A stretch of 64,000 bases of DNA from the NCBI GenBank assembly GCA_005405945.1, contig BJHW01000001.1, positions 7,254,001 through 7,318,000 on the forward strand, read 5' to 3'. The notes beneath the pieces were generated by a model. The model did not search any database. It was not told the origin of the DNA and saw nothing but the letters and a program-made list of their open reading frames with translations. This DNA comes from Streptomyces violaceusniger. Its GTDB lineage: Bacteria; Actinomycetota; Actinomycetes; Streptomycetales; Streptomycetaceae. Positions 53,398 through 63,259 of this stretch are shown here, one piece after another; the stretch's first letter is position 1, and each line of letters opens with the position of its first letter. The position numbers and the translations under genes were made by a program.

Positions 53398-56300
53398 GTG
53401 TCAGCCCGCATCACCGATCCCGAGGAGCTCAAGGAACTCCTCGGGATCCCGTTCACCCCGGAGCAGGTGGCGTGCATCACCGCACCGCCCGCCCCGCAGG
53501 TGATCGTCGCCGGGGCGGGCTCCGGAAAGACCACGGTGATGGCCGCCCGCGTCGTCTGGCTGGTCGGCACCGGCCGGGTCGCGCCCGACCGGGTGCTCGG
53601 CCTCACCTTCACCAACAAGGCCGCCGGGGAGCTGGCGGAGCGCGTCCGTAAGGCCCTCGTCACGGCGGGCATCGTGGACCCGGACCCGGATCCGGGCGCC
53701 ACCGAGGAGGCCCCGGGCGAGCCCGTCATCTCCACGTACCACGCCTTCGCCGGACAGCTGCTGAAGGACCACGGACTGCGCGTCGGCCTCGAGCCGAGCG
53801 CCCGGCTGCTCGCCGACGCCACCCGCTTCCAGCTCGCCGCCCGCGTCCTGCGCTCCGCCCCCGGCCCGTACCCGGCGCTCACCCGCCCCTTCTCCGACCT
53901 GGTCACCGATCTGCTCGCGCTCGACGCCGAACTCGCCGAACACCTCGTCCCCACCGGGCGGCTGCGCGCGTACGACACCGAGCTGCTGCGGACCCTGGAG
54001 GGCACGCGGCTCACCAACGAGGCGCTGCGCAAGGTGCCCGAGGCCGCCCGCGCCCGCCAGGAGCTGCTGGGCCTGGTCGAGGCGTACCGCGAGGAGAAGC
54101 GCCGCCGCGATCTGCTCGACTTCGGCGACCAGATCGCCCATTCGGCCACCCTGGCCCTGGACCATCCGGAGGTCGGCCGGATCCTGCGCGAGCAGTTCGC
54201 GGTCGTGCTGCTCGACGAGTACCAGGACACCTCCGTCGCCCAGCGGCTGCTGCTGTCCGGACTCTTCGGCGGCGGCACCGGACACCCCGTCACCGCCGTC
54301 GGCGACCCCTGTCAGGCCATCTATGGCTGGCGCGGCGCCTCCGTGGCCAACCTGGACGACTTCCCCGAGCACTTCCCGCACGCCGACGGCCGCCCGGCGG
54401 AGCGCTTCGCGCTCAGCGAGAACCGGCGCAGCGGCGGCCGCCTCCTGGACCTCGCCAACGGGCTGGCCGCCCCGCTGCGCGCGATGCACGAGGGCGTCGA
54501 GGCGCTGCGCCCCGCGCCCGGCGCCGAGCGGGACGGAGCAGTGCGCTGCGCGCTGCTGCCCACCCACGCCGAGGAGCTGGCCTGGCTCGCCGACTCCATC
54601 GCCCACCTGGTGCGCACCGGCACCCCGCCCGGCGAGATCGCGGTGCTGTGCCGTACGGCGGGTGACTTCGCGCAGATCCAGGGCGCGTTGGTGGAGCGGG
54701 ACATTCCGGTGGAGGTGGTGGGCCTGTCGGGGCTGCTGCATCTGCCGGAGGTCGCCGATCTGGTGGCCGTCTGTGAGGTCCTCCAGGACCCGGGGGCCAA
54801 CGCCGCGCTGGTCCGTCTGCTCACCGGCCCGCGCTGGCGGATCGGCCCCCGTGACCTGGCGCTGCTCGGCCGCCGCGCCCGCGCGCTGGTCTCTTACGGC
54901 GGGCCGGACGGGGCGGCGGACGATCCCGACCGACGACTCGCCGAGGCCGTCGAGGGCACCGATCCCTCCGAGGTGATCTCCCTGGCCGACGCCCTCGACA
55001 CCTTCCTGGAGGCGGGCGGCGGCCCGGACGACGGGCTGCCCTTCTCGGCCGAGGCACGGGTCCGGTTCGCCCGGCTCGCCGCCGAACTCCGCGAGCTGCG
55101 CCGCTCGCTCGCCGATCCGCTGATGGACGTCCTCCACCGGGTCCTGGCCACCACGGGCCTCGAGGTCGAGCTGTCCGCCTCACCGCACGCCCTGGCCGCG
55201 CGCCGCCGCGAGACGCTCGGCAACTTCCTGGACGTCGCGGCCGCCTTCGCGGGCCGGGAGGGCGGCGCGGCCGTGGACGGCGAGGCCACCCTCCAGGGTT
55301 TCCTCGGCTTCCTGCGCACCGCCGCGCAGTACGAGAAGGGTCTCGACAACGCCCTGCCCGGCGGCGAGAACACGGTCAAGGTGCTCACCGCCCACAAGGC
55401 CAAGGGGCTGGAGTGGGACGTGGTGGCGGTGCCGGGGCTGGTCGCGAAGCAGTTCCCGAGCGAACAGTCCCGCGAGTCCTGGACGGCGAACGCCAAGGTC
55501 CTGCCGCACGAGCTGCGCGGGACGCGCGGACCCTCCCGGACGTCACCGCCTGGGACAGCAAGGGGATCGCCGCCTTCAAGGACGCCATGAAGGGGCATCA
55601 GCGGACCGAGGAGCTGCGGCTGGGCTATGTGACCTTCACCCGGCCGCGCTCGCTGCTGCTCGGCTCCGGGCACTGGTGGGGCCCCACCCAGAAGCGCCCG
55701 CGCGGCCCGTCGGCCTTCCTGGACGCGCTGCGCGAGCACTGCGAGGCCGGGTACGGCGAGATCGAGGCATGGGCCGAGCCGCCGGAGGAGGGCGCGGAGA
55801 ACCCGGCCCTGCGGGAGTCGGCGGCCGACCGGGCCTGGCCGCTTCCGCTGGACCCGGCCGCGCTGCGCCACCGGCGCCGCGCCGCCGATGTGGTGCTCGC
55901 CCATCTGGCGCGCATCGAGACGGCGGGGGAGGAGCCGACCGCGCGGGACGAGGGGCACCCCTCGGCAGACGGGGACCTCTTTCCGGAGCGCCTGGAGGAG
56001 CTTGAGCCCCCGGAGGACCCGGAGTGGCCCGAGCCTCCGGAGGATCCTTACGGTTCGTACGAGGACGAGCCCTACGACGGCGGGCCGCACGACGACGCGC
56101 CGCACGGCGAAGGGCAGCAGCCAGATCCTTACGGCGCGCCGGAACCTGGCGTACCGGAACCCGATGTGCCCGAAATCACGCCAGAACCGGCCGAGGGCGA
56201 GCTGGCGCCCGAGGAGGCCCGGCTGGTCGGCTCCTGGGACCGCGATCTGGACGCGCTCGCCGGGGAGCTGCGCCGGGCCCGCGAGACCGTCCACGAGGTG

Positions 56301-57107
56301 CCCCTGCCGGGCACGCTCACCGCCTCCCAGCTGCTGCGCCTCGCCGCCGACCCGGACGGCTTCGCACGGGAGCTGGCCCGCCCCATGCCCCGGCCGCCGC
56401 GCCCCGCCGCGCGGCGCGGCACCCGCTTTCACGCCTGGGTCGAATCGCGGTTCGAGGCGCTGCCGCTGCCCTTCCTCGGCCCGGACGAGCTGCCGGGCGG
56501 CGAGGACGACGAGGCGGAGATCGCCGATGAGCGGGATCTGGCCGCGCTCAAGGAGGCGTTCGCCCGCACGCCGTACGCCCGTCGCACCCCTTTTCGCGTG
56601 GAGGTGCCGGTCCAGCTGACCCTGGCGGGTCGCACCGTTCGCGGCCGGATCGACGCGGTGTACCGCGAGTCGGGTACGGGCCCCGGCGACGGCCCGCGCT
56701 ACGAGATCGTCGACTGGAAGACCGGCCGCACCCAGGACGCCGACCCGCTCCAGCTGGCCATCTACCGCGTCGCCTGGGCCGAACAGCACGGGCTGCCCCT
56801 GTCGGCGGTCACGGCGGCCTTCGTGTACGTACGCAGCGGTGAGGTGGTCCGCCCCGCCGGGCTGCCCGGCCGGGCCGGGCTCGAGCGCGTCCTGCTCGGA
56901 GAGCCGGGGGACGCGGAGGTCGGCGCGGACGGGGACGCGGACGTCGGCCGGTACGGGGACGCGGACGCGGACGTCGGCCGGTACGGGGACGCGGACGCGG
57001 ACGTCGGCCGAGACGGGGACACGGGCATCGGCGGGGACGGATACAGGGGCGCGACCGGAAATGACCGTATCGATGCCGGAACCGTCACCGAGAGCGAGCG
57101 CACCTGA
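53398..57107 (+). CDS. adnB: AdnB-type ATP-dependent helicase-nuclease, frameshifted
   Basis: Intact length about 1236 aa. Motor motifs: VAGAGSGKTTVMAARV (about 37-52), LLDEYQDTSVAQR (about 271), VGDPCQAIYGWRGA and LTAHKAKGLEWDVV. The nuclease domain shows YEIVDWKTGRTQDADPLQLA with the Asp/Lys and QLAIY motif. A long acidic Pro/Asp/Glu insertion (about residues 868-930) and a C-terminal tail of DADVGRYG repeats are unusual. One G is missing in GGG at 55519-55521 after LPHELRG; the repaired frame continues DARTLPDVTAWD. GTG 53398 is preferred; GTG 53374 is in frame. Partner of adnA in the same operon. Confidence 0.88.
56941..57020. repeat. 30-bp in-frame tandem repeat in the adnB tail
   Basis: ACGTCGGCCGGTACGGGGAC plus GCGGACGCGG occurs at 56941-56970 and 56971-57000, and a third, partial and diverged copy runs 57001-57020. 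The length is a multiple of three, so it adds DVGRYGDADA units to the AdnB C-terminus. Confidence 0.85.
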
Positions 57108-57161
57108 GCGGCCCGGAGGCCCCCGCCCTCGCCCGGCCGCGGGCCGGATAGGCTCACATGC

Positions 57162-58565
57162 ATGAGCAACACCCCGGACACGGACAACGCCGTCCGCGCC
57201 TTTGTGGACGGCCATCGCGCCGCCTTCCTCGCCGAGCTCTCCGAGTGGCTGCGCATCCCGTCCGTATCCGCCGACCCCGCCCGCGCCGACGACGTCCGGC
57301 GCGGCGCCCAGTGGCTCAGGGACCACCTGGCCGCCACGGGCTTCCCGGTGACTGAGATATGGGACACACCGGGCGCCCCGGCCGTGTTCGCCGAATGGCC
57401 GTCCGGTGATCCCGACGCCCTTACGGTGCTCGTCTACGGTCACCACGACGTCCAGCCCGCCGACCGCGCGGACGGCTGGCGCACCGACCCCTTCGAGCCC
57501 GTCGTCGAGGACGGCAGGCTCTACGCCCGCGGCGCCGCCGACGACAAGGGGCAGGTGCTCTTCCACACCCTGGGGATACGGGCGCACCTGGCCGTGACCG
57601 GCCGTGCCGCGCCCGCGGTGAACCTCAAGCTGCTGATCGAGGGCGAGGAGGAGTCCGGCTCCCCGCACTTCCCCGAGCTGGTCCGCGCGCACGCCGACCG
57701 GCTGACCTGCGACACCGTGATCGTCTCCGACACCGGGATGTGGTCCGAGGACACCCCGACCGTCTGCACCGGTATGCGGGGCCTCGTCGAGTGCCAGATC
57801 GACCTCCACGGCCCCGGCCAGGACATCCACTCCGGCTCCTTCGGCGGCGCGGTCCCCAACCCGGCCACCGAGGCCGCCCGGCTGGCTGCCGCGCTGCACG
57901 ACGACGACCGTAAGGTGGCGATCCCCGGCTTCTACGACGGCGTCGTGGAGCTGACCGACCGTGAGCGCGAGCTCTTCGCCGAGCTGCCCTTCGACGAGGC
58001 GGGCTGGCTGCGGACCGCGCATTCACGGGCCGCGCTCGGCGAGGCCGGGTACTCCACCCTGGAGCGGATCTGGGCCCGTCCGACCGCCGAGGTCAATGGC
58101 ATCGGCGGGGGCTACCAGGGGCCGGGCGGAAAGACCATCGTGCCCTCGGCCGCCCAGCTGAAGCTGTCCTTCCGGCTGGTGGCCGGCCAGGACGTGGAGA
58201 AGATCCAGTCGGCCGTGCGGGACTGGGTCGCCGCTCTGCTCCCGGCCGGGATCCGCCATGAGATCACCTACTGGGGCGCCACCCGCCCCTGTCTGACCCC
58301 GCTGGACCACCCCGCGCTCCAGTCGGTCGTCCGCGCCATGGGGCGCGTCTTCGGCCAGAAGGTCCGCTTCACCCGCGAGGGCGGCTCGGGCCCCGCCGCC
58401 GATCTCCAGGACATCCTCGGCGCTCCGGTGCTCTTCCTGGGCATCTCGGTGCCGTCCGACGGCTGGCACGCGCCCAACGAGAAGGTCGAGCTCGGCCTGC
58501 TCATGAAGGGCGCCGAGACGGCCGCCCACCTCTGGGCCGATCTCGCCGAGAATGGACGGGAATAG
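57162..58565 (+). CDS. M20-family dipeptidase
   Basis: A 467-aa metallopeptidase. Di-zinc ligands in order: VYGHHDVQPA, ARGAADDKGQ, IEGEEESGS, SDTGMW and the C-terminal WHAPNEKVE. The lid domain contains GPGQDIHSGSFGG. The family includes Xaa-His/beta-Ala dipeptidases and cytosolic non-specific dipeptidases; the exact substrate is open. ATG 57162 lies about 55 bp after adnB. It is not part of the conserved repair functions and may simply recycle peptides. Confidence 0.88.
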   Translation: MSNTPDTDNAVRAFVDGHRAAFLAELSEWLRIPSVSADPARADDVRRGAQWLRDHLAATGFPVTEIWDTPGAPAVFAEWPSGDPDALTVLVYGHHDVQPADRADGWRTDPFEPVVEDGRLYARGAADDKGQVLFHTLGIRAHLAVTGRAAPAVNLKLLIEGEEESGSPHFPELVRAHADRLTCDTVIVSDTGMWSEDTPTVCTGMRGLVECQIDLHGPGQDIHSGSFGGAVPNPATEAARLAAALHDDDRKVAIPGFYDGVVELTDRERELFAELPFDEAGWLRTAHSRAALGEAGYSTLERIWARPTAEVNGIGGGYQGPGGKTIVPSAAQLKLSFRLVAGQDVEKIQSAVRDWVAALLPAGIRHEITYWGATRPCLTPLDHPALQSVVRAMGRVFGQKVRFTREGGSGPAADLQDILGAPVLFLGISVPSDGWHAPNEKVELGLLMKGAETAAHLWADLAENGRE

Positions 58566-58615
58566 CTTGCTCATGTACGAGAACCACCCATTTCACTGGG
58601 GAGTTGGAAGCAGTC

Positions 58616-59551
58616 GTGACCACCTCGACCGACCACGCCACCGACCGGCCGATCACGCTCAGCGCCCCGAGCGGCATCGACCGCTCCGCGCACCACCGCT
58701 TGGACGAGGCGTGGCTGGCCGCGGCGTGGAGCCACCCGACGACGCGCGTCTTCGTGGTCTCCGGCGGCCAGGCCCTGGTCGACGACGCCCAGGACGGCCG
58801 TACCGAACTCGTCATGACCCCGTCCTTCGAGGCCCCGCCCACCGAGAACCACCGCTACTTCCTGGGCACCGACCAGGAGGGCGTGCGCTACTTCGCGCTC
58901 CAGAAGGACTCCCTGCCGGGACGGATGGACCAGTCGGCACGCCCGGCCGGGCTGCGCGAGGCGGGCGCGCTGCTGTCCGAGCGCGACGCGGGGCTGCTGG
59001 TGCACGCGGTCGCGCTGGAGAACTGGCAGCGGCTGCACCGCTTCTGCTCACGCTGCGGTCAGCGCACGGTGATCGCGGCGGCGGGCCACATCCGCCGCTG
59101 CCCGGCGTGCGGGGCCGAGCACTACCCGCGCACCGACCCCGCCGTGATCATGCTGGTTAAGGACGATCAGGACCGGGCGCTGCTGGGGCGCCAGGTGCAC
59201 TGGCCGGAGGGGCGTTTCTCGACGCTGGCGGGCTTCGTGGAGCCGGGCGAGTCGATCGAGCAGGCCGTGGTGCGTGAGGTGGCGGAGGAGGCGGGTGTCA
59301 CGGTCGGCGAGGTCGAGTACGTGGCCAGCCAGCCGTGGCCGTTCCCGTCCAGCCTGATGCTCGGCTTCATGGCCCGGGCCACGTCCTCCCGGATCCAGGT
59401 GGACGGGGAGGAGATCCACGAGGCGCGCTGGTTCTCCCGGGACGACCTGCGGGCCGCGATCGAGTCCGGGGAGGTCCTGCCTCCCTCCGGTATCTCCATC
59501 GCGGCCCGGCTGATCGAGCTCTGGTACGGAGAGCCGCTGCCGCGGGGCTGA
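58616..59551 (+). CDS. nudC: NAD(+)/NADH pyrophosphatase
   Basis: A 311-aa Nudix hydrolase that splits NADH into NMNH and AMP and can remove NAD caps from RNA. The zinc ribbon has CSRCG and CPACG. The Nudix box reads GFVEPGESIEQAVVREVAEE then AGV. It is followed by the NADH-specific SQPWPFPSS motif, which distinguishes NudC from other Nudix enzymes. GTG 58616 is preceded by GGAAG at 5 nt; the TTG at 58604 would sit directly on the upstream GGGGAG and is rejected. Converges on mrx1 across a 20-bp tandem repeat. Confidence 0.93.
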   Translation: MTTSTDHATDRPITLSAPSGIDRSAHHRLDEAWLAAAWSHPTTRVFVVSGGQALVDDAQDGRTELVMTPSFEAPPTENHRYFLGTDQEGVRYFALQKDSLPGRMDQSARPAGLREAGALLSERDAGLLVHAVALENWQRLHRFCSRCGQRTVIAAAGHIRRCPACGAEHYPRTDPAVIMLVKDDQDRALLGRQVHWPEGRFSTLAGFVEPGESIEQAVVREVAEEAGVTVGEVEYVASQPWPFPSSLMLGFMARATSSRIQVDGEEIHEARWFSRDDLRAAIESGEVLPPSGISIAARLIELWYGEPLPRG

Positions 59552-59552
59552 G

Positions 59553-59701
59553 TCAGAGACCGCGGGACCGACTCAGAGACCGCGGGACCGACTCAGAAAC
59601 CGCGGGACCGACTCAGAAACCGCGGGGTCGGATCAGAGGTCGCGGGGGCCGGGTCAGAGCCCGCGGGGCCGGCGCGACGGCCGTCGGCTCAGAGCCCGAC
59701 C
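59553..59701. repeat. 20-bp tandem repeat anchored in the mrx1 stop codon
   Basis: TCAGAGACCGCGGGACCGAC at 59553 and 59573 is followed by diverging copies at 59593, 59613, 59633 and 59654. The last related segment (TCAGAGCCCGACC from 59689) is the end and TGA stop of mrx1 on the minus strand. Every unit repeats that TCA. Confidence 0.85.
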
Positions 59702-59931
59702 TTGGCCTTGACCTGCGCCAGGGACGGGTTGGTCAGGGTCGACCCATCGGGGAAGAGAACGGTCGGCACGGTCTGGTTTCCACCGTTCGCCTTCTCGACG
59801 AAGGTCGCGGACTCCGGGTCCTGCTCGATGTTGATCTCGGTGTAGGCGATGCCCTCGCGGTCCATCTGCCCCTTCAGGCGTCGGCAGTAGCCGCACCAGG
59901 TGGTGCTGTACATCGTCACAGTGCCGGACAT
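59689..59931 (-). CDS. mrx1: Mycoredoxin-1 (glutaredoxin-like)
   Basis: An 80-aa thioredoxin-fold protein. The active site is CGYC in TMYSTTWCGYCRRLK, with the cis-Pro segment QTVPTVLFPDGS. In actinobacteria it reduces mixed disulfides of proteins with mycothiol. ATG 59931 is preceded by GAGGAGAG. A SigR-type promoter lies 45-70 bp upstream, agreeing with known control of mycothiol functions by SigR. It lies between nudC and uvrD2, the same order as Rv3199c, Rv3198A, Rv3198c. Confidence 0.92.
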   Translation of the reverse strand: MSGTVTMYSTTWCGYCRRLKGQMDREGIAYTEINIEQDPESATFVEKANGGNQTVPTVLFPDGSTLTNPSLAQVKAKVGL

Positions 59932-59975
59932 CGGTCTTCGCTCTCCTCGGGGTCGTGGTGGGTGGGCAGAAGGTG

Positions 59976-60001
59976 AACGCTCACCTTCCACCGGTCATTC
60001 C
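59976..60001 (-). promoter_or_regulatory. SigR-type promoter of mrx1 (GGAAT-N18-GTT)
   Basis: On the minus strand GGAAT (complement of 59997-60001) and GTT (complement of 59976-59978) are 18 bp apart, about 45 bp upstream of the mrx1 ATG. This is the SigR disulfide-stress consensus. Confidence 0.65.
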
Positions 60002-60078
60002 CGGATTCATATGACCGGAAGGCCACGGCTGTGGACAACCGGCATCGGGCGTCTCAGGGGACCTGGCAGCATGGCGGG

Positions 60079-62372
60079 GTGACTGCAGCAACGTCCTCCA
60101 CTCTGTTCCCGCAGGGCTCTACGCCAGGTGCCTACGCGGCCACGCCGCGTGACGCCGACGCGGTGCTCGACGGGCTCGACCCCGAGCAGCGCGAGGTGGC
60201 GACGTCCCTGCACGGCGCGGTGTGCGTGCTGGCCGGGGCCGGCACCGGCAAGACCCGCGCCATCACCCACCGGATCGCCTATGGAGTGCGCGCGGGGATC
60301 CTCCAGCCGGCCAGTGTGCTGGCCGTCACCTTCACCAATCGCGCGGCGGGGGAGATGCGCGGTCGGCTGCGGCAGCTCGGCGCGGGCGGGGTGCAGGCGC
60401 GCACCTTCCACTCGGCGGCGCTGCGCCAGCTGCAGTACTTCTGGCCCAAGGCGGTCGGCGGTGAGGTGCCGCGGCTGGTCGAGCGCAAGGTGCAGCTCGT
60501 GGCCGAGGCCGCCGCCCGGTGCCGGGTCCGGCTGGACCGCAATGAGCTGCGGGACGTGACCGGCGAGATCGAATGGTCGAAGGTCACCCAGACCGTGCCC
60601 GAGGACTATCCGGCCGTGGCCGCCAAGTCCGGCCGTGAGGCCCCCGGGACGCCGCCGAGATCGGCCGGATCTACGCCACCTATGAGCAGTTGAAGCGCGA
60701 CCGCGGCGTCATCGACTTCGAGGATGTGCTGCTCCTCACGGTCGGTGTGCTCCAGGAGCGGCCGGACATCGCCGATCAGGTGCGCCGCCAGTACCAGCAC
60801 TTCGTGGTCGACGAGTACCAGGACGTCAGCCCGCTCCAGCAGCGGCTGCTGGATCTGTGGCTGGGCGAGCGGGACAGCCTGTGCGTGGTCGGCGACGCCA
60901 GCCAGACCATCTACTCCTTCACCGGCGCCACCCCCGACCATCTGCTGAACTTCCGCACCCGCCACCCCCGGGCCACCGTGGTCAAGCTGATCCGGGACTA
61001 CCGCTCGACCCCCCAGGTGGTCCACCTGGCCAACGGGCTGCTGTCCCAGGCCCGTGGCCGGGCCGCCGAGCACCGGTTGGAGCTGGTCTCCCAGCGGGAG
61101 GCGGGCCCCGACCCGGTCTACGCGGCCTATGCGGACGAGCCGGCCGAGGCCGAGGGCACCGCCCGCCGGATCCGGGAGCTGATCACCCCGGTCGAGCAGG
61201 GGGGCGGCGGGATCCCGGCGAGCCAGATCGCGGTCCTGTACCGGGTCAACGCCCAGTCGGAGCTCTATGAGCAGGCGCTGGCCGATGCCCAGGTGCCCTA
61301 TCAGCTGCGCGGCGCCGAGCGGTTCTTCGAGCGGCCCGAGGTGCGGGAGGCGGGGCTGCTGCTGCGCGGCGCCGCCCGAGGCGGAAGCGCCGACCCGGCG
61401 CTGGCGGACGCCGACATCCCGTCCCAGGTGCGGGCCGTGCTGACCACCCGCGGCTGGACGCCCGAGCCCCCGGCGGGCTCTGGCGCGGTGCGCGACCGCT
61501 GGGAGTCCCTGGCCGCCCTGGTGCGGCTCGCCGAGGACTTCGCGGCGAGCCGTCCCGGGGCCACGCTCTCCGATCTGGTGGCGGAGCTCGATGAGCGCGC
61601 GGCGGCGCAGCACGCCCCGACCGTCGAGGGTGTGACTCTCGCCTCACTCCACGCGGCCAAGGGCCTCGAATGGGACGCCGTCTTCCTGGTCGGTCTCACC
61701 GAGGGAATGATGCCGATCACCTACGCCAAGACGGAGCAGCAGATCGAGGAGGAGCGCCGGCTGCTCTATGTGGGGGTCACCCGCGCCCGCCGCCATCTGA
61801 CGCTGTCCTGGGCGCTCTCGCGGGCTCCGGGCGGCCGGGCCTCCCGCCGCCCCACCCGCTTTCTCAACGGGCTGCGGCCCGGCTCCCAGGCCATCGGCGC
61901 CCGCACCCCGGGCGGGGGCGGCGGGATCGAGCGCGGGGCGGCGGCCCCGGGCGGGGGCGGCGGGGTGCGCAGGCGGCGCGGCCCGGTCCACTGCCGGGTG
62001 TGCGGCCGGGCGCTGACCGACGCGGGCGAGATGAAGCTGATGCGCTGCGAGGGCTGTCCGTCGGAGCTGGACGAGGCGCTCTACGAACGGCTGCGCGACT
62101 GGCGGGCGGAGCAGGCGGGGCTGCTGGGGCAGCCGGCGTACTGCGTGTTCACCGACAAGACACTGCTCGCGATCGCCGAGGCCGTTCCGGGAACCGAACC
62201 GGAGCTCGCGCGCATCTCCGGTGTCGGAAGGCGCAAGCTGGACCGGTTCGGGGCCGATGTTCTCGCGCTGTGCGCGGGCCGGGAACTGCCCTCCGCACTC
62301 GACGACGAGGGCGACGGCGATGCCGGGGGAAGCCATTCGGGTGACCCTTGGCAAAACTCGACGGAAAAATAG
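60079..62372 (+). CDS. uvrD2: UvrD2-type DNA helicase with zinc and HRDC domains, frameshifted
   Basis: Intact length 764 aa. SF1A motifs: LAGAGTGKTRAITHRIA (about 52), FTNRAAGEMR, VVDEYQDVSPLQQR (about 245), VGDASQTIYSFTGA, YRSTPQVV, LHAAKGLEWDAVF and LLYVGVTRARRHL. Then a tetracysteine zinc motif (CRVCG, CEGC) and an HRDC domain (about 687-732, AISGVGRRKLDRFG-like). This order is specific to UvrD2, essential in mycobacteria. One C or G is missing at CCCCCGGG (60641-60648) after SGREAP; the repaired frame reads RDAAEIGRIYATYEQLKRD. GTG 60079. The wblC promoter follows within 50 bp. Confidence 0.9.
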
Positions 62373-62403
62373 TTTGCGCGCGTGGAGGGCATACCCATAG
62401 CCT
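62363..62403 (+). promoter_or_regulatory. wblC/whiB7 promoter with AT-rich WhiB7 element
   Basis: An AT-rich tract GGAAAAATAG (62363-62372) lies directly before a -35-like TTGCGC (62374-62379). A -10-like TAGCCT (62398-62403) follows at 18 bp. WhiB7-dependent promoters carry such an AT tract just upstream of -35 for the WhiB7 AT-hook, so autoactivation is expected. Confidence 0.6.
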
Positions 62404-62514
62404 TCCGAGCACGGAAGACAACGGCCCTTCCAGGAGCCGAGGATTCCGTGTTGTACTGAACACCCGGACTGGTTTCGGACCGGTCCCTGAGACGCCGAGA
62501 GGAGGCGAAGACCA

Positions 62515-62781
62515 GTGATCAGCTTCATCAACACCATCAAAAAGGCCGATCGGTCGGTCGTCGCCACATGCCTGCTCGGCTCCGCGCTCCCTGGCACCGG
62601 TATGCCCGGCGCCAATGAGGCGCGTCTCAGCGAGCGACCGATCCAGGCACCTGCGGTAGCAGCAGCGGCACGGGCAATGGCCTATGCCTTTGCGGCCAAT
62701 GGTGCCGAATCCCGGACGACGCAGCAGCACCACAAGACGTGGGCCTTCCGCAGGCTCGAACCCTGGAGTTATCCAGCCTGA
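62515..62781 (+). CDS. wblC leader open reading frame (uORF)
   Basis: An 88-codon frame, MISFINTIKKADRSVVATCL..., ending in ...RRLEPWSYPA. GTG 62515 is preceded by AGGAGG at 9 nt. It lies in the long leader between the promoter and wblC. Its last codons overlap CCCTGGA (62761-62767), which can pair with TCCAGGG (62803-62809) and so compete with the terminator at 62806-62843. In whiB7/wblC leaders a translated uORF is known to control read-through in response to ribosome-targeting antibiotics. Codon use is less GC-biased than in neighbours. Confidence 0.65.
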   Translation: MISFINTIKKADRSVVATCLLGSALPGTGMPGANEARLSERPIQAPAVAAAARAMAYAFAANGAESRTTQQHHKTWAFRRLEPWSYPA

Positions 62782-62805
62782 TCCAGGATCAGGTCGGCAC
62801 CTTCC

Positions 62806-62843
62806 AGGGCCGCGGAACCCACACCGGGATCCGCGGCCCTTTT
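62806..62843 (+). terminator. Intrinsic terminator (attenuator) in the wblC leader
   Basis: AGGGCCGCGGA (62806-62816) and TCCGCGGCCCT (62830-62840) form an 11-bp stem with a 13-nt loop, followed by TTT GATTTG. It is the only hairpin with a U-tract I found in the window and sits 54 nt before the wblC start. Confidence 0.75.
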
Positions 62844-62896
62844 GATTTGCCAGAGCCCGGCCACCAGCCGGACCGAAGAGACGAGGAACACACACC

Positions 62897-63259
62897 GTGC
62901 AACTCAACGCACCCGCCCCGTCCGCATCGACCGACCTGAACCGCCCGCCTGACTCCTCGGAGGACTCCTTGACCCCGCTCACCGCCCTCACCGAACTCGA
63001 TGAGGCCATCGAGAACCTGGGTGTAGCCGTTCCGTGCCGCTCGTACGACCCGGAGGTCTTCTTCGCCGAGTCCCCGGCCGACGTCGAGTACGCGAAGTCG
63101 CTGTGTCAGACCTGCCCGCTGCGGGAGGCATGCCTCGCCGGCGCCAAGGACCGCCGGGAGCCCTGGGGCGTCTGGGGCGGCGAGCTCTTCGTCCAGGGCG
63201 TGGTGGTGGCCCGCAAGCGGCCGCGTGGTCGCCCGCGTAAGAACCCGGTCGCGGCATGA
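62897..63259 (+). CDS. wblC: WhiB7/WblC transcriptional regulator of antibiotic resistance
   Basis: A 120-aa WhiB-like Fe-S protein. The four cluster Cys are in AVPCRSYD and LCQTCPLREACLAG. The GVWGGE turn that contacts the primary sigma factor follows, and then the C-terminal AT-hook RPRGRPRKN, which distinguishes WhiB7 from other Wbl proteins. It activates intrinsic drug-resistance genes together with the housekeeping sigma factor. GTG 62897 follows GAGGAA. The position after uvrD2 and the attenuator leader are conserved features of whiB7. Its stop overlaps the next ATG (ATGA). Confidence 0.93.
   Translation: MQLNAPAPSASTDLNRPPDSSEDSLTPLTALTELDEAIENLGVAVPCRSYDPEVFFAESPADVEYAKSLCQTCPLREACLAGAKDRREPWGVWGGELFVQGVVVARKRPRGRPRKNPVAA

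Noticed and set aside
54894..58022. 1042-codon open frame antisense to adnB and the dipeptidase
   Set aside because: It covers two clearly identified plus-strand genes and is compositionally biased.
10525..60648. Programmed -1 or +1 ribosomal frameshifting as explanation of the broken genes
   Set aside because: Sixteen sites in unrelated genes, all needing the same added base in or beside G/C runs and lacking slippery heptamers, are better explained by sequence error.
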